From the NCBI GenBank assembly GCA_027083925.1, contig JALWMK010000171.1:1-51391 (forward strand): a DNA stretch of 51,391 nt, written 5' to 3'. Both the position numbers and the translations under genes were made by a program. The DNA is from Sedimenticola sp. Lineage in GTDB: Bacteria; Pseudomonadota; Gammaproteobacteria; Chromatiales; Chromatiaceae. Below the pieces are notes generated by a model. The model made no database searches and had not been told where the DNA came from. It saw only the letters and a list, made by a program, of their open reading frames with translations. Of the stretch, positions 50,228 to 51,391 are shown piece by piece (positions within the stretch are counted from its first letter, which is position 1; every line of letters starts with the position of its first letter).

Positions 50228-50551
50228 TCAGTGCTTTTTCAGACAGCGGGCGATCCAGTCCGCGTCAACCGGGAGGCCGTTGTCGATGTCGTATTGAAGA
50301 ATCTGCTTGACCCCCTTGTCATTCTTTATCTTCAGCGTATAGACGGCTCGACCACAACGGCTTTCCAGCTTGCTGGAAACGACAGTTCCCGGTACCTGCG
50401 CTTTGATCTGTTCGTGAATCGTTGTTTTCATGCTGGCCCGGTGCTGGCGGGTGGATTCGATATGTCCAATTTCACTGTACAGCCACAGCCCGGCAAAAAC
50501 CAATGCAGCGGCGGTAATAATCAGGAACATTCCTGGTTTGTTTTTCAGCAT
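50228..50551 (-). CDS. Small single-TM envelope protein, unknown
   Basis: ATG 50551, with AGGAAG upstream, gives 107 residues. An N-terminal membrane helix (MFLIITAAALVFAGLWLY) is followed by a periplasmic alpha/beta domain with two cysteines (in ESRCGRAVYTLKI and WIARCLKKH) and a QYDIDNGLPVD segment that vaguely recalls PepSY-like domains. It lies 80 bp downstream of the diheme cytochrome gene on the same strand. I do not recognise the family. Confidence 0.6.
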   Translation of the reverse strand: MLKNKPGMFLIITAAALVFAGLWLYSEIGHIESTRQHRASMKTTIHEQIKAQVPGTVVSSKLESRCGRAVYTLKIKNDKGVKQILQYDIDNGLPVDADWIARCLKKH

Positions 50552-50605
50552 AGCCGTGTTACTTCCTGGGTGAGTAAGATTTCCCCGCCGGGTCAATAAC
50601 GATAT

Positions 50606-50625
50606 CCTGAACCCACGGATTCAGG
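50606..50625. repeat. Palindromic repeat CCTGAACCCACGGATTCAGG
   Basis: This copy matches 24565-24584 with a single A/G difference in the loop. CCTGAA pairs with TTCAGG. Located just past the cytochrome gene's stop, it could help terminate that transcript, though no T run follows. Confidence 0.6.
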
Positions 50626-50631
50626 AATATC

Positions 50632-51171
50632 TCAGTCACCACTTTTCCGGCCTTCGCCAAATAGCCCTTGCTCCGCCTGTGCATGGCATGCACTGCAGTT
50701 GCTGAAGGAGCGCACTTCGGGGTTGCCGCGCACAAGATGCTCGGGTATGTCCTGGTGTCTGTGGCGAAAATAAGGCAGCTGGCTGATGCGCACAGGTATG
50801 CCCTTTATATTCCTGATCATCTGGTTGCTGACCTGGTAATCCACGCGCCCTGCAGCGCTATTGAGTAGATAGTTGATGATGGTTTTCCAGTGTTTTTTTG
50901 GGATTTCCACATTCTTGCCGAAGTGATCATCCAGTGTCGTCATCAACCTTTCCCAGGAATGTGCCGGCAGCAGCCCCGGTGGATAGGCCATGTGGCAGCT
51001 TCCGCATTCCTGGCGATAGGATTCGTCTGTTACCGGTTCCACGCCGGGTTTGGAATTGCTTCCCCAGGGGACACTGAACGCTTCCTCGTCTGCGATTGAG
51101 GTTGCGTTGAATCCCGCTGTAATCACAAATAGCGCACCGGAAGCAGCTGCCATGGCATATTTCATTTTCAT
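50632..51171 (-). CDS. Diheme cytochrome c (DHC type)
   Basis: The 179-residue periplasmic protein has a signal peptide (AMAAASGALFVITAGFNATSIA) and two heme-attachment sites, CGSCH in ECGSCHMAYPPGLLPAHSW and CSACH in FSNCSACHAQAEQGLFGEG. SWERLMTTLDDHFG, YLLNSAAGRVDY and PVRISQLPYFRHRH match the DHC family of photosynthetic and sulfur bacteria, low-potential electron carriers. A strong AAGGAGGGA lies directly upstream of the ATG. Confidence 0.92.
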   Translation of the reverse strand: MKMKYAMAAASGALFVITAGFNATSIADEEAFSVPWGSNSKPGVEPVTDESYRQECGSCHMAYPPGLLPAHSWERLMTTLDDHFGKNVEIPKKHWKTIINYLLNSAAGRVDYQVSNQMIRNIKGIPVRISQLPYFRHRHQDIPEHLVRGNPEVRSFSNCSACHAQAEQGLFGEGRKSGD

Positions 51172-51304
51172 TCCCTCCTTTCGGGTTGATCAGGGGTCTT
51201 CTTGCAATGCAGCTTAATGCTGCAAACTGAAATCAGGCTGAATATACCGCAACAACGCAGAAAATGTCCCAACAAGTCAGGCGCTTCAGGAAACCTCCAT
51301 AGCC

Positions 51305-51379
51305 GCGTTGCGCCTCTTGACAAGGGCTTGCCATTACCGGCGAGGCGCGCCTTGCGCTGATGGTTTCTTGAAGCACTGA
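51305..51379. repeat. Interspersed ~75-bp repeat, copy C
   Basis: GCGTTGCGCCTCTTGACAAG, GGGCTTGCCATTACC, GGCGCGCCTTGCGC and CTTGAAGCACTGA blocks match copy B (30700-30762) and, less well, copy A (22049-22124). No gene is seen between the cytochrome start and the window end. Confidence 0.65.
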
Positions 51380-51391
51380 ACATGAAATATT

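Noticed and set aside
51168-51383. 71-codon minus-strand frame at the window end
   Set aside because: It covers the repeat copy C and overlaps the cytochrome gene start; no start signal or similarity.

Overview
The window looks like part of a gammaproteobacterial chromosome, most likely a sulfur-oxidising, Chromatiales-like organism. This is an inference. It rests on a Gly/Tyr/Pro-rich exported protein resembling sulfur-globule envelope proteins, a Tat-exported DsrE-family protein, a DHC-type diheme cytochrome c, a pyruvate:ferredoxin oxidoreductase, GC-rich coding DNA, and gammaproteobacterial genes such as rppH, a ygiQ-family gene and a Pro-Arg-His tRNA cluster.

Layout. Positions 1-3510 are an accessory graveyard. 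It holds remnants of at least five transposase types (IS21 istA and istB ends, an IS3-like orfA, an IS4-like gene, a REP-associated tyrosine transposase), an Rhs/YD-repeat fragment, an adhesin C-terminal fragment, an AT-rich pair encoding a Cys-rich protein and a small membrane protein, and an intact BrnT/BrnA toxin-antitoxin operon with a palindromic operator. Positions 3714-8826 carry the mutagenic translesion cassette imuA-imuB-dnaE2. Positions 8909-15783 hold the DsrE-like and sulfur-globule-like genes, a Kef-type cation/proton antiporter, a three-module cysteine-paired lipoprotein, a HAD phosphatase-FecCD permease-ABC ATPase operon, and rppH. Positions 15780-21969 hold an FMN glutamate-synthase-like oxidoreductase divergent from nifJ and a dihydroorotate-dehydrogenase-like gene.

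Positions 22.5-45.5 kb are a large exopolysaccharide/capsule locus. A WecA-type initiating transferase and a PHP-type tyrosine phosphatase come first, then a Wza-like export protein and a Wzc-like fused BY-kinase. Next are three unusual accessory proteins: a J-domain/membrane/NTF2-like fusion, a TPR protein with a C-terminal beta-rich domain, and a three-module FecR-like protein. The rest comprises two O-antigen ligase/polymerase-type membrane proteins, an antisense nucleotidyltransferase, a GDP-mannose-epimerase-like enzyme, a WecG/TagA transferase, a Wzx-type flippase, four further glycosyltransferases and two methyltransferases. Many adjacent genes overlap by 4 bp. The set fits a Wzx/Wzy-dependent pathway: a lipid-linked repeat is started by WecA, extended, flipped by Wzx, polymerised by a Wzy and exported through Wzc/Wza, with the PHP phosphatase opposing the kinase.

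Positions 45.4-49.5 kb are a minus-strand housekeeping operon (DUF4124, MIF tautomerase, DUF1841, YgiQ radical SAM, hemolysin III). Then come tRNA-Pro, tRNA-Arg and tRNA-His with a strong terminator, a small membrane protein and the diheme cytochrome c. At least four families of short palindromic or interspersed repeats are scattered between genes.
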